Positions 27,378 through 36,295 of a stretch of DNA of 64,000 nt are shown here, piece after piece; position 1 is the first letter of the stretch, and each line of letters begins with the position of its first letter. The stretch is from positions 50,555 through 114,554 of the forward strand of contig JABDMH010000063.1 of the NCBI GenBank assembly GCA_013001595.1, read 5' to 3'. Both the position numbers and the translations under genes were made by a program. The notes under the pieces were generated by a model. The model was given only the letters and a program-made list of their open reading frames with translations, made no database searches and was not told where the DNA came from. Source of the stretch: Saprospiraceae bacterium (GTDB lineage: Bacteria; Bacteroidota; Bacteroidia; Chitinophagales; Saprospiraceae).

Positions 27378-28361
27378 ATGAAAAAAATCTTTATGACGGG
27401 CATAACGGGACTTCTTGGAACCAACCTAGCTAACACCCTGCTTGAAAATGGATATGTTGTAAGCGCAATCGTCAGGAATCCTAGGAAATATAAAGGCACT
27501 CGGGGTGAAAACTTACATCTCATACAAATGGACCTCTCGGGTGACTATGATACCTACTTGCTACATTCCGATACCGTCATTCATTTAGCTGCAGAAACAG
27601 CCACCAATCTGATTGGCTGTGACACCTACAAGCACGTTAATACCGACGCTACCATTCGCTTATATAAAAAGGCAAAGCAACAAGGGGTGCAACAATTCAT
27701 ATTCATCAGCACAGCCGCTACCATCGGTCATGGAAATCTCGATCTACTCGGAAAAGAATCGCACAAAATGAAGAAACCTTTTTCTCAGCTGTGCTACGCT
27801 CAGAGCAAATGGAAGGCTGAGCAGTTTCTAATAGAACGTAAGTCAGAAATGGATATTAAAATCCTAAATCCCACCTTTATTATTGGGCCAAATGACAATA
27901 AACCAAGCTCCGGTAAAATTATTCGATTGGCCCTGGGCCGTAAAATAGTATTCTGCCCACCAGGTGGCAAGAATTTTGTCCCCGTTCGAGATGTGGTACA
28001 AGGGATCATGCAAGCATTCAAATATGGCGTAGCGGGAGAGCATTATCTGATTGCCGGAGAAAACCTCACCTATTCGGAATTTTATAGACGGCTCGGTCAC
28101 CTCACCAAGGAAAAACAGCTATTAATTCCACTGCCAAAATTATTCCTACTAGCTGCCGGAATTATCGGTGAACTATTTCGCTTGTGTAAAGTAAAAACAA
28201 GTATTTCCTATATCAATATGAAGGTACTGTGCGAGAAGAATTACTATAATAACCAAAAATCAAAATCCGAGCTCCAACTCACATATTCTTCCTTGGATCA
28301 AGCCATTGCACAAGCAGTAGCCTTTTTTCGAAGGAAGAACGGCAAATCTTTTCCAAAATAG
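27378..28361 (+). CDS. NAD(P)-dependent epimerase/dehydratase (extended SDR)
   Basis: Cytoplasmic Rossmann-fold enzyme of 327 residues. The nucleotide-binding loop is TGITGLLG (about 7-14), the middle has VIHLAAETA and FISTAA, and the catalytic pair is in YAQSK (Y and K four apart). Proline-rich NPTFIIGPNDN marks the substrate side. Members reduce or epimerise sugars, sterols or dihydroflavonol-like compounds; the lipid-type 3-beta-HSD-like branch is possible from the C-terminal hydrophobic LPKLFLLAAGIIGELF. Substrate unknown. Confidence 0.82.
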   Translation: MKKIFMTGITGLLGTNLANTLLENGYVVSAIVRNPRKYKGTRGENLHLIQMDLSGDYDTYLLHSDTVIHLAAETATNLIGCDTYKHVNTDATIRLYKKAKQQGVQQFIFISTAATIGHGNLDLLGKESHKMKKPFSQLCYAQSKWKAEQFLIERKSEMDIKILNPTFIIGPNDNKPSSGKIIRLALGRKIVFCPPGGKNFVPVRDVVQGIMQAFKYGVAGEHYLIAGENLTYSEFYRRLGHLTKEKQLLIPLPKLFLLAAGIIGELFRLCKVKTSISYINMKVLCEKNYYNNQKSKSELQLTYSSLDQAIAQAVAFFRRKNGKSFPK

Positions 28362-28400
28362 CCTCAACTCATGAAGATGGCACTTTCCCGAGCATGTTTG

Positions 28401-29726
28401 CTAGTTCATCATAGTGATTTCAAATACGAAGCCTGATTGAATTTCTACACCGGTACCAAGAGTTACCTGATTTGCCTCAAAAGTGATGTTGCCTGTTACC
28501 AGGACATTTGGATCGGCAATAATCTCACAATGTCTGTAGGTTTGAGTCCCGGTCAAAGTCTCATTACTAAAAGTCATTATCGACTCGCATTCCATACCAT
28601 CAAGGGTTATTTGGTCGCTTGCAGTTTTTACTGACCCACTTGAATTCCGTATTTGAGCATAGACGGTCTTGATTCCATTCCCCGGGCTCAATTCCCAGGT
28701 CTTATCTGGACTATATGTTTCCCACGTAGACCAATTTTGATTGTCATTGCTAAAGCGCATTGACACTGCAGTGAAGGATTCATACATCGATACTGGAGTG
28801 CCATAAACATATAGATCTACGGTACGACTATCCGTCACTATTTCTTCCCGTTCAATCACTACAGGATAAGTATTATTCCGACGACCAAAATTTTGTGTCC
28901 AATAGTAGTAGTATGGACCACTTGAGCCATCGGCAACACAATTGCCATCCTGATCTCTTCGGTCGGCGGGCGAGCTACTTGGATCATAAGCGTATCCTAC
29001 GCCGAGCGCACGATAGGATGTCGATAAAATATTATTACGGTGACCAGTACTTCCCATCCATTGACCCATCGAACCTGACGCAGTACTACTACCAGCGGCA
29101 ATATTCTCTGCTACAGCATTCCAGCTGTATCCCGCACCAGTTACCCTTTGTCCTGGCGAAGTCCCGGAATCTAAGTCGCAGTGAGCAAAAAAATCGTCAA
29201 AAGCCATCTCTGAAGAATGTCCTTGCCCAGCGTTGTGCAAAAGATCATTGCTTTTGAGTGGTGGCATCATCCCGTTGTCCCACCGCTCAATATTAGTTAA
29301 TCGAACGATTTCAGCTTGATTGGCGCTAACTGCACGTTTTTTTGATGGCGCATGCGTCTCTGTGCGTGACTCTGGGATTACAAAAAGAGGAGGTGGTGTA
29401 GGGTTAGTCACGTTTTCGCCAGGCGCACCTAGTCCATAGATGGAAACAATCTCTGTCTGACCAGCAAGTTGCCTGTAAAATACCTGCCAATGCTGATGTT
29501 GAAATCTCTTTAATTGTCTACGCAAATGCGCTTGACTATCAGGCAACCTCAAGAGTATCTTGGACTTCCTGCCACTTTTTTCCTGGACCTGAAATTCAAT
29601 AAGTTGTGGTGCTGGGAATGACAAAATGATTCCTTCCACACGGTTGATGTCCTTACCTGTCTGAGTAAATCCACTGTAATAGAGTATACAACAGACCATG
29701 GCAATGGGGTATTTTAAATGACTCAT
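28401..29726 (-). CDS. secreted CAP-domain (SCP/PR1) protein with 3-coathanger-like C-terminus
   Basis: 441 residues with a signal peptide (MVCCILYYSGFTQ). Residues about 140-280 form a CAP domain: IVRLTNIERWDNGM, GHSSEMAFDDFFAHCD, NAVAENIAAG and GHRNNILSTSYRALGVGY, keeping the two His and Glu residues of the family cavity. The C-terminal about 65 residues (MTFSNETLTGTQTYRHCEII ... VTLGTGVEIQSGFVFE) match the 3-coathanger stack repeats used by Bacteroidota surface proteins. CAP proteins bind lipids or act on extracellular targets; here the role is unknown. Confidence 0.85.
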   Translation of the reverse strand: MSHLKYPIAMVCCILYYSGFTQTGKDINRVEGIILSFPAPQLIEFQVQEKSGRKSKILLRLPDSQAHLRRQLKRFQHQHWQVFYRQLAGQTEIVSIYGLGAPGENVTNPTPPPLFVIPESRTETHAPSKKRAVSANQAEIVRLTNIERWDNGMMPPLKSNDLLHNAGQGHSSEMAFDDFFAHCDLDSGTSPGQRVTGAGYSWNAVAENIAAGSSTASGSMGQWMGSTGHRNNILSTSYRALGVGYAYDPSSSPADRRDQDGNCVADGSSGPYYYYWTQNFGRRNNTYPVVIEREEIVTDSRTVDLYVYGTPVSMYESFTAVSMRFSNDNQNWSTWETYSPDKTWELSPGNGIKTVYAQIRNSSGSVKTASDQITLDGMECESIMTFSNETLTGTQTYRHCEIIADPNVLVTGNITFEANQVTLGTGVEIQSGFVFEITMMN

Positions 29727-30047
29727 GGCATCATTTTCAGTAGGAATCAGATCAAAGCAAAGAATGGTGTGATCGAATGGGTTGGGCCTTTAGGGGTATC
29801 GATATAACCAATCTTAACTGCAAATATTGTACCACAGAATGAAAAAATGATCAATTGGAATGAAGGTTTTCAGCAACAATTGAAAATCTTTGTTACAACC
29901 CATCACTGCTCATTCAATACATTGAAGATCGAAATATAGGTGGCCTACAATCATCTCCTCGATGGCTAAATATCTTCCCTCATAAAAAAATGAGAAGGAT
30001 GCTGCATAGCAACACCCTTCAAAGAACTCATCATTTTAATTTACTGA
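29727..30047. other. intergenic stretch with terminator only
   Basis: No gene seen on either strand. The only structure recognised is the strong hairpin at 29984-30020 downstream of the fasciclin gene. The part near 29727-29830 may hold the promoter of the CAP gene but no clear -7 box was found. Confidence 0.5.
29984..30020 (-). terminator. intrinsic terminator after fasciclin gene
   Basis: Arms 29994-30005 and 30009-30020 pair over 12 bp with two G-U wobbles around a 3-nt loop; on the minus strand the hairpin is followed by TCATTTTTTT. It lies 28 bp beyond the fasciclin stop codon. Confidence 0.8.
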
Positions 30048-30998
30048 CTATGGCAGTAAGACTTGGTCTACAACATGTACCACTCCATTGGAACCTTGTG
30101 CATCTGGCAACATAATAGAAACACTTTGACTACTAGTCGTCTCTACTTTTGCACCATCGCTAAGATCAATGGTTAAAATTCCGCCCAATGCCGCGACCTC
30201 TTGATTATCGGAAAGTTCATTGGATTGAACATTGGCTCCACTGACCACATGATAGTTAAGGACAGCTTCTAGTGTTCCTACTGGGATGTCATTCAGTGTA
30301 TTCCAACCTGGATTAGAATCTAGCAACGCCTGAAAAGCATCATTGGTTGGAGCAAATACCGTAAATGGACCAGAGCCAGAAAGAATGGACACATAGTCTG
30401 TTGTCAAATCACTGCGGGTTAATGCCGCTACAAGTGTAGAAAATACGGGATTATTCAAGGCAAGAGATACTACCGATGGTGGCAACATCACCTCATCTAT
30501 TATGTGAACGGTACCATTACTTGCTGAAACGTCGGTTAAAGTTGGAGATGCTGTACCGTTGAATTTTACACCTCCAGTGACATCAACTTGCAACACAACT
30601 TGTTCATCATTTGGTCCTGAAGCCAAGGTAGTAACATAGGAGTCGGTTAAATCAGCCGCTTTAACGTCTGCACCGATTACATGGAACTTTAGTACGTTCG
30701 CTAGGGTGGCATCATCAATGTCACTTAACGAGCTCCAGGCAGGATTGCCATCAAGGAGGGTTTGGAAGGCTCCATTAGTTGGAGCAAATACTGTGAAGGG
30801 ACCATTGCCCTCTAGCGTGCTGACTAAGTTGACCTGTGCTAGCGCATCCACAAGTATGCTAAGATCTGCATTAGATGTAGCTACATCTACAATACTCATT
30901 GTTTCTGGTGCTAGATCATTGTCGTCATCGTCGCAGGATGTAAAAAATATTAATCCCATTAGAGACAGTGCGTAGGTTACATATTTGAAATTCTTCAT
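30048..30998 (-). CDS. lipoprotein with two fasciclin (FAS1) domains
   Basis: 316 residues. Lipobox FFTSC with C22, followed by an acidic DDDDND tail typical of surface-exposed Bacteroidota lipoproteins. Two FAS1 domains (about 35-170 and 175-316), each with the FTVFAPTN and VVHVVD/GTVHIIDEV boxes at its start and end. FAS1 domains mediate adhesion and matrix interactions. It is followed by a strong terminator and stands alone. An AT-rich inverted repeat (TTTTGTT-A-AACAAAA, 31070-31084) lies about 70 bp upstream of the start. Confidence 0.93.
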   Translation of the reverse strand: MKNFKYVTYALSLMGLIFFTSCDDDDNDLAPETMSIVDVATSNADLSILVDALAQVNLVSTLEGNGPFTVFAPTNGAFQTLLDGNPAWSSLSDIDDATLANVLKFHVIGADVKAADLTDSYVTTLASGPNDEQVVLQVDVTGGVKFNGTASPTLTDVSASNGTVHIIDEVMLPPSVVSLALNNPVFSTLVAALTRSDLTTDYVSILSGSGPFTVFAPTNDAFQALLDSNPGWNTLNDIPVGTLEAVLNYHVVSGANVQSNELSDNQEVAALGGILTIDLSDGAKVETTSSQSVSIMLPDAQGSNGVVHVVDQVLLP

Positions 30999-31326
30999 TT
31001 TTATATCTTTTTGTTAAAGGAATACCTGAAGAACGCTCCCTAATTCATTTTGTTTAATCTTTTGGTATTTTTTGTTAAACAAAACGTGTTAAAGATTTAA
31101 GGATCCAGTATGGGAAAAAATGAACCTACGCGTTTAATCTTCGCTTCTGACAGACCAAAACTCCATCACTATACTATTAAGATAATTCTTGCCCATTTGC
31201 CTAAAGTTGAATAGCTTTAAGGAAGCTACCTAGTGAACATTGGCAGTTGCATCAGTAATAATGTGCACTCCGAAAAGGTCACCAAATCAAAAATGGCTCT
31301 TTCCGGAGTGCAGTCGCCTGCATACT
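30999..31326. other. intergenic region between divergent genes
   Basis: Separates the fasciclin gene (minus) from a small membrane protein gene (plus). Contains the perfect inverted repeat TTTTGTT-A-AACAAAA at 31070-31084, in the right place for regulation of the fasciclin gene. Nothing else recognised. Confidence 0.45.
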
Positions 31327-31701
31327 ATGAAGAAGTTTAAGTTTTATATGATCATTGGGTTTTTTGCCCTTCTATGGCTATTCACCCTGGGAATCAATCC
31401 AATCGCAAAATCTACCCTGGAAGAATCGGACTTGGTCACAGGTGTGCTCATTTCGATCGAAGAGCGGGGTGGACCAGGTGATGTTTTCATCAGGATAAAA
31501 GATAGCTCCAAAAACTACTACATCAATCGAGGTACCGAACGAGGAATAAATGTCATTCAAACCAACGCTGATGCATTGGACAAGGTTGTTGATATATATT
31601 ATGCTCGCCATTGGTCATTGCTCGATCCATTTGATGGCAACAAGCACGTCACGAAATTGGTCTGCGGGGGTCAGGTACTTTATAACAAAACTGGGCAGTA
31701 G
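31327..31701 (+). CDS. small membrane-anchored protein, unknown function
   Basis: 124 residues from ATG 31327 (a TTG at 31240 would add an unlikely leader). One N-terminal membrane segment (FYMIIGFFALLWLFTLGI) and a mainly beta soluble part with LVTGVLISIEERGGPGDVFI and YARHWSLLDPFDGNKHVTKL. It has the look of a small OB-like periplasmic domain on a single anchor. Family not recognised; no close neighbours on the same strand. Confidence 0.6.
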   Translation: MKKFKFYMIIGFFALLWLFTLGINPIAKSTLEESDLVTGVLISIEERGGPGDVFIRIKDSSKNYYINRGTERGINVIQTNADALDKVVDIYYARHWSLLDPFDGNKHVTKLVCGGQVLYNKTGQ

Positions 31702-32009
31702 CTAAGCCCCAATTAGCTATAACTAATTTCCCTTGAGTTGCAGAAAGTTAATTGTTTCAGAGCCTCTCACACAAGTGAGCGTGTATTTAGCGCAATCCGA
31801 AAGTCGTTCACGAGCTCGGCAAGATTCATCTCAAAATTTAAAACTGATTCCTTCCGATTTGAGATTCGATCGGTCTCAGTCACCTGACTTAAGTTAGCCC
31901 GTCGGGTCTGATTGTAGGGCATCGGACGAGGCCTTTGGACTGACTTGCCTAAATCAAGATCAATCATTTTGAGCATTATTCACAGGTACTCTTAGCACCA
32001 TTGATTCAA
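31702..32009. other. intergenic stretch, nothing recognised
   Basis: About 308 bp between converging genes. No coding-like frame, repeat or convincing terminator was found. Confidence 0.5.
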
Positions 32010-33365
32010 TCAACTCCACCAAATCGGAAGGTCAGTGTCTTTGAACGTAGGATTTCGCTTGTAGTAGTTTCCAGGCACCCAGGGAAATCTTTTCTCTAGA
32101 TCATCTATCAGCTCAACTCCAAATCCAGGTTTGTCGGGAATGGTCAACACTCCATTCTCCACTGGGTAAGGATCCTTAAAAATTTCCCACTTTAAGGGAT
32201 TGTAGGTTTGATTAAGTTCACACATGTGACCCGAAGGCACCCCGGCTACAAGGTGAATATTGGCGATGGTAGTCAGGCCACCCACCCAGTTGTGTGGACA
32301 ATAGTATTGGCCATGATTATGGACGGTATGGCCAATATGCCACCCCTCGGAAATCCCACTAAGATTAGCATCTGTCTGTATGATGTTCATGGCACCTGCG
32401 GCTACATATGGACGAACCTGATACCGATTCCACCAACTCTCTCCACCCGACACCATTACTGAAGGCATTGCTTCATTGATGGCTAAATGTTGCTCCAGCG
32501 ATTCTGACTGTGTATAATGTATGGGTTCTTCATACCAGTAGAACTTAAGATCTTCCAAGACTGGACAAAGTTCATTGACGATCGTATCAAAGCTCCAGGG
32601 AAATTTTTCAATAACAAGTTTAAAATCAGGGCCAACTGCTTTGCGCAATCTTTCCAAGATGGGAATGTACCTCTTCATAGTCATCCCACTATATTTCCAG
32701 CTCGTTCCATTGCGAAATTTAAAGGTATCATATCCGGCCTCCTTGTACCTCAACGCTTCCTCTATGAGCTCTTCTGCGCCATCGTCATACCACGCGTGAC
32801 TGACTCCACCGCTGGCATAGATTTTCACTTTGTTTGATGGATTGACCTGATTTGATAGTAGTTTGTATACCGGTTGACCTTTAGCTTTTCCAATAATGTC
32901 CCACAATGCGTTATTGATTCCAGCCCATGCACCTTGTGCCACGTGACTATGCCCTTGATTATTGGTGAGAAAATCTACGTCAAATACATTTGCCCCCTTC
33001 AGTATTGGTGTTATGTATTTGTCCGTGTATGCCTTAAGCTTATCAGGACCACGATAGGGACTACCCTCAGCTATGCCCACTATTCCTTTATTTGTCAAAA
33101 CTTGTACCAATGCAGCATCTGATTTCCACACATACAGTCCGGCACATCGCCATAAATATGGACCATCATGCTTGTATGACAGCGGAGTAACCTTGATATC
33201 GGTTATTGTGATGTCTTCCCTGTCAAGGCCTTCGCTGGGAAAAGCCTTATCGACCAGCGGCTCATTTGCCCTATGCTGACCTGTTATAAAGAATGGTGTT
33301 GTGAGGCCACCTGCGATGGCAGCGGAAGACTGTGCTACAAATAAGCGCCGAGATAGATTTTTCAT
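32010..33365 (-). CDS. enolase-superfamily (mandelate racemase/MLE) protein, Tat-exported
   Basis: 451 residues. The N-terminus NLSRRLFVAQSSAAIAGG is a twin-arginine signal, unusual for this normally cytoplasmic superfamily. The capping domain (about 50-170) is followed by the barrel with KFR (K216/R218) on the second strand, metal-site candidates E253 (VIEKFPW), E279 (YWYEEP) and E309 (SGGES), and CPHNWVGGLTTIANIH near 356-371. Most relatives have D-x-N where this has E253-K-F, so the first ligand is an exchange. The family contains sugar-acid dehydratases, fitting the DgoK/aldolase pair, but an exported version implies a different or extracytoplasmic substrate. Confidence 0.82.
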   Translation of the reverse strand: MKNLSRRLFVAQSSAAIAGGLTTPFFITGQHRANEPLVDKAFPSEGLDREDITITDIKVTPLSYKHDGPYLWRCAGLYVWKSDAALVQVLTNKGIVGIAEGSPYRGPDKLKAYTDKYITPILKGANVFDVDFLTNNQGHSHVAQGAWAGINNALWDIIGKAKGQPVYKLLSNQVNPSNKVKIYASGGVSHAWYDDGAEELIEEALRYKEAGYDTFKFRNGTSWKYSGMTMKRYIPILERLRKAVGPDFKLVIEKFPWSFDTIVNELCPVLEDLKFYWYEEPIHYTQSESLEQHLAINEAMPSVMVSGGESWWNRYQVRPYVAAGAMNIIQTDANLSGISEGWHIGHTVHNHGQYYCPHNWVGGLTTIANIHLVAGVPSGHMCELNQTYNPLKWEIFKDPYPVENGVLTIPDKPGFGVELIDDLEKRFPWVPGNYYKRNPTFKDTDLPIWWS

Positions 33366-33492
33366 AGTGTAACCAATGTACTTATTGAATGATGATTAAA
33401 TTACAATTTATAGCTGGCTCTTCACAATCAGCATTATCGATAACTTAGCAGTTATTTTAGAGGGTGGGGTTACTCTCATAATATAAAGGAAT

Positions 33493-33741
33493 ATGCCAAG
33501 AAAGATCTCTCCATTTCTCAACGTGTTTGTCATACTTGTCTTACTCCTCACCTCATGCGAAAGTGGGCCTTCTGAGTTCTACGTATCGCCCGAAGGACAA
33601 ACAAATGCTAGTGGATCCCTTGACGATCCATTTGGTTCTATTGAACAAGCTCAACGTTCCAGTCAACAAGCAGCCATGTCACCTCTGTCTGTTTTATATC
33701 ACGCACCGGAAATTTTTAGCCGTTTTCTATCCCCTTTGTAG
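33493..33741 (+). pseudogene. N-terminal fragment of a beta-helix lipoprotein
   Basis: Begins like a normal lipoprotein (VFVILVLLLTSC lipobox). It continues FYVSPEGQTNASGSLDDPFG then SIEQAQ, the standard opening of right-handed beta-helix glycosidase-type proteins such as the one at 14672, before ending after 82 codons. An overlapping second frame continues briefly, so the rest has been lost by frameshift and deletion. A palindrome TTATCGATAA lies upstream at 33434-33443. Confidence 0.65.
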
Positions 33742-33800
33742 TAAAAGATCATTTCCTTTAACCTAATTAACTTAACGGTCGCTGATCAGATTTTAAAGCC

Positions 33801-35432
33801 ATGATTTTTTCAAAATACCCTGCTGTCATATTGTTAGCTTTTTGCATACGAGTACTGGCCCCAGCACAGGATCAACCACAACTCGTGCTGGGTATCATAG
33901 TGGATCAGATGCGCTATGATTATCTGTATCGATACTGGAATGACTACGGTGACAGGGGCTTTAAGAGACTAATTAAAGAGGGTTATATAGCGCATGATGG
34001 CCAGTATCAATACGCCCCCACCTTCACAGGGCCTGGACATGCGAGCGTGTACACAGGCTCAAGTCCTAGTGTACATGGCATCATCGGTAACAGCTGGTAT
34101 CAGCGCTCCGAGAAAAAACAAGTCAATTGTGTTGGAGATCCCAATGCGCATACGGTAGGGGCTGAGTCTCGGGAAGGTCATATATCACCACACAGACTGC
34201 TATCTACGACCCTTGGTGATCAAATGAAACTAGCAACTAATTCCAGGACTAAAGTCTATTCGATTTCGATTAAAAACAGGGGAGCCGTCTTGCCTGGTGG
34301 CCATATGGCAGATGGCGCCTTTTGGTATGACAATTCCAATGGAAAGTTTATCACGAGCGACTACTACATGCAGACCCCACCTACATGGCTTACAGCATTT
34401 AATGACACAAAATTGGTGGATGAGTACATGGACGGATCCTGGGAGACCCTTTTACCGTTGGCAGAATATGAGGAGAGTCTACCTGATAGGAAAACCCATG
34501 AAAAACCATTTCCCAATACCGAATTGGCTCAATTTCCGTATGACCTAAGGAAGATTGGCAGCACAAAGAGATTTGGGGTAGGCCATACACCCTATACCCT
34601 CCTTCCCTCCACCCCGTTTGGAAACAATATTTTAGTCGATTTGGCTAAGGTATTGATCGACAAGGAGGCAATGGGTACCGACAGCATTGTTGACTTGTTG
34701 GCCATCAGTTTTTCGTCTACTGATTATGTAGGACATCAGTTTGGCAGTCACTCCGTGGAAGTGCAAGATATCTATATCAGACTGGACCGTTTACTTGGTG
34801 AATTCTTGGACCATTTGGACCAATCAATTGGACTTAAGAACACCTTGATATTTCTTACTGCAGATCATGCGGCAGCGGATGAACCCGGATATGCGCCACC
34901 AGCCGGATACTTCAAGGGAGCTGAGTTTGAAGACAGTCTACGAAGGCACCTCATAAACTCTGAAGGTTTAGATGTCATCGAATCGATGGTCAATCAACAG
35001 ATCTATTTTCAAAAAAATATCCAGCTAAATCAAACACAGCTCGAAGCAAGAGTTCGCTCGTTTGCCTTGTCCTTTCCAGGAGTACATAATGTGATTTCGC
35101 TCAGCGATTTCTCTTCATGCATCTCCGATCAGGACATCTGCGATAAGATCCGCGAAGGTATTATGCCAGTGAGAAGTGGAGATTTGTATATTCAGTTACA
35201 TCCGGGTTGGATAAGTGAATCCTATGAAAGCGGCGGCACTACCCACGGATCTTCATACAATTATGACACCCACGTACCCATCATTTTCTTTGGCTGGAAA
35301 ATACATCCCGCAAACGACTATCAGAGAATCTGGATAAAAGACATTACACCTACAATATCAGCAATGTTGAACATATCGAGGCCATCGGGATGCACAGGTT
35401 CACCAATCGTTGACCTAGTAGAAGGAAGATGA
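33801..35432 (+). CDS. PafA-like alkaline phosphatase / phosphodiesterase superfamily
   Basis: Exported phosphomonoesterase-type protein of 543 residues with a signal peptide (ILLAFCIRVLAPAQ). Metal-site D35 (GIIVDQMRYD), nucleophile T76 in PTFTGPGHASVYTG, then SSTDYVGHQFG, FLTADHAAADEPGY and THGSSYNYDTHVPIIFFG provide the full set of zinc ligands of the threonine-type family. Such enzymes release phosphate in the periplasm. Part of this gene (34506-34705) has been copied to 46414-46611. Confidence 0.9.
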   Translation: MIFSKYPAVILLAFCIRVLAPAQDQPQLVLGIIVDQMRYDYLYRYWNDYGDRGFKRLIKEGYIAHDGQYQYAPTFTGPGHASVYTGSSPSVHGIIGNSWYQRSEKKQVNCVGDPNAHTVGAESREGHISPHRLLSTTLGDQMKLATNSRTKVYSISIKNRGAVLPGGHMADGAFWYDNSNGKFITSDYYMQTPPTWLTAFNDTKLVDEYMDGSWETLLPLAEYEESLPDRKTHEKPFPNTELAQFPYDLRKIGSTKRFGVGHTPYTLLPSTPFGNNILVDLAKVLIDKEAMGTDSIVDLLAISFSSTDYVGHQFGSHSVEVQDIYIRLDRLLGEFLDHLDQSIGLKNTLIFLTADHAAADEPGYAPPAGYFKGAEFEDSLRRHLINSEGLDVIESMVNQQIYFQKNIQLNQTQLEARVRSFALSFPGVHNVISLSDFSSCISDQDICDKIREGIMPVRSGDLYIQLHPGWISESYESGGTTHGSSYNYDTHVPIIFFGWKIHPANDYQRIWIKDITPTISAMLNISRPSGCTGSPIVDLVEGR

Positions 35433-35534
35433 GACACTGCTACTGCAGGAGGAAATTGGGCGCTCAATCCTAGTGCATGCTCGGTTCCAGTCTGTGGTAT
35501 TTGTGCGTGATAATGTCATGCGACACCCAGGCCC

Positions 35535-36278
35535 TCAGTTAACAACTCGCATAGGTATATCCATTTCCCTCTGGTAGCGTTGGACAGAGGAAGTAACCAT
35601 TCGCACATTCTTTATCCATGCAGCTGCTTTCTCCTGTTCTGGCCGATCACCCAAAAAATGAATCTTTAGCGCGATGTAACCCTTTTCATATTTGGAGTTG
35701 CGCATATTGGTTGTGGGCACACCGTTCAACCAGACTTTGATGTGATCTGCAATGGCTTCAACACGGTAATGGTCCCACTGGCCGGCCTCCTTGCGAGCCT
35801 CCTGTGCACGGGGATCATTTTCCAAAGTATACATCCAGTTCCAAGTATTGCCAAAATCGTCGAAAATGCCACCCGTCCACCGACGATCCGGACGATGATC
35901 GGCTTTAATTTGATAACCATATAGCCTGGTATGCGCCGTATCCGGCGCTTGCTGGGCCCTAAATAAAATACCATAGAAAAATGTAGGATCTCGCTTGCAT
36001 TCCAACTCCAGGATAAAATCACGGTATTTCTTTTTGGTTCGTACAAAGGTATGTTCGGCTGTGTTGGCAGTCTGCTGAAGCACAAACTGCCCATCTTCAA
36101 TCCGCACCCTACCATTTCCACCCTGCAGCGTCCATCCTTTTAAGTTCTCACCATTAAAAATCGACCGCCAAACCTCTTCAGGCTGAGCATCAAGCATCTG
36201 TATCATCGATAATAAAGTCCAGAGTACTATATTGAATTTCAAACTTTGGTGATTTATAGAGATATAATATCTTATCAT
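35535..36278 (-). CDS. DUF1080 (3-keto-disaccharide hydrolase-like) protein
   Basis: 247 residues with a signal peptide (LLSMIQMLDA). Concanavalin-like beta-sandwich of the DUF1080 family: WRSIFNGENLKGWTLQGG, FILELECKRDPTF, YGYQIKADHRPDRRWTGGIFDD, and WDHYRVEAIADHIKVWLNGVP. Members include enzymes that cleave glycosidic bonds of 3-keto sugars. The gene follows the dehydrogenase at 36296 by 17 nt, so the two are probably cotranscribed. Together with the GMC, ThuA and TIM-barrel genes at 8.8-18.7 kb it suggests an oxidise-then-cleave route for glycosides. Confidence 0.85.
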   Translation of the reverse strand: MIRYYISINHQSLKFNIVLWTLLSMIQMLDAQPEEVWRSIFNGENLKGWTLQGGNGRVRIEDGQFVLQQTANTAEHTFVRTKKKYRDFILELECKRDPTFFYGILFRAQQAPDTAHTRLYGYQIKADHRPDRRWTGGIFDDFGNTWNWMYTLENDPRAQEARKEAGQWDHYRVEAIADHIKVWLNGVPTTNMRNSKYEKGYIALKIHFLGDRPEQEKAAAWIKNVRMVTSSVQRYQREMDIPMRVVN

Positions 36279-36295
36279 TTTCCATTAAATATCAA

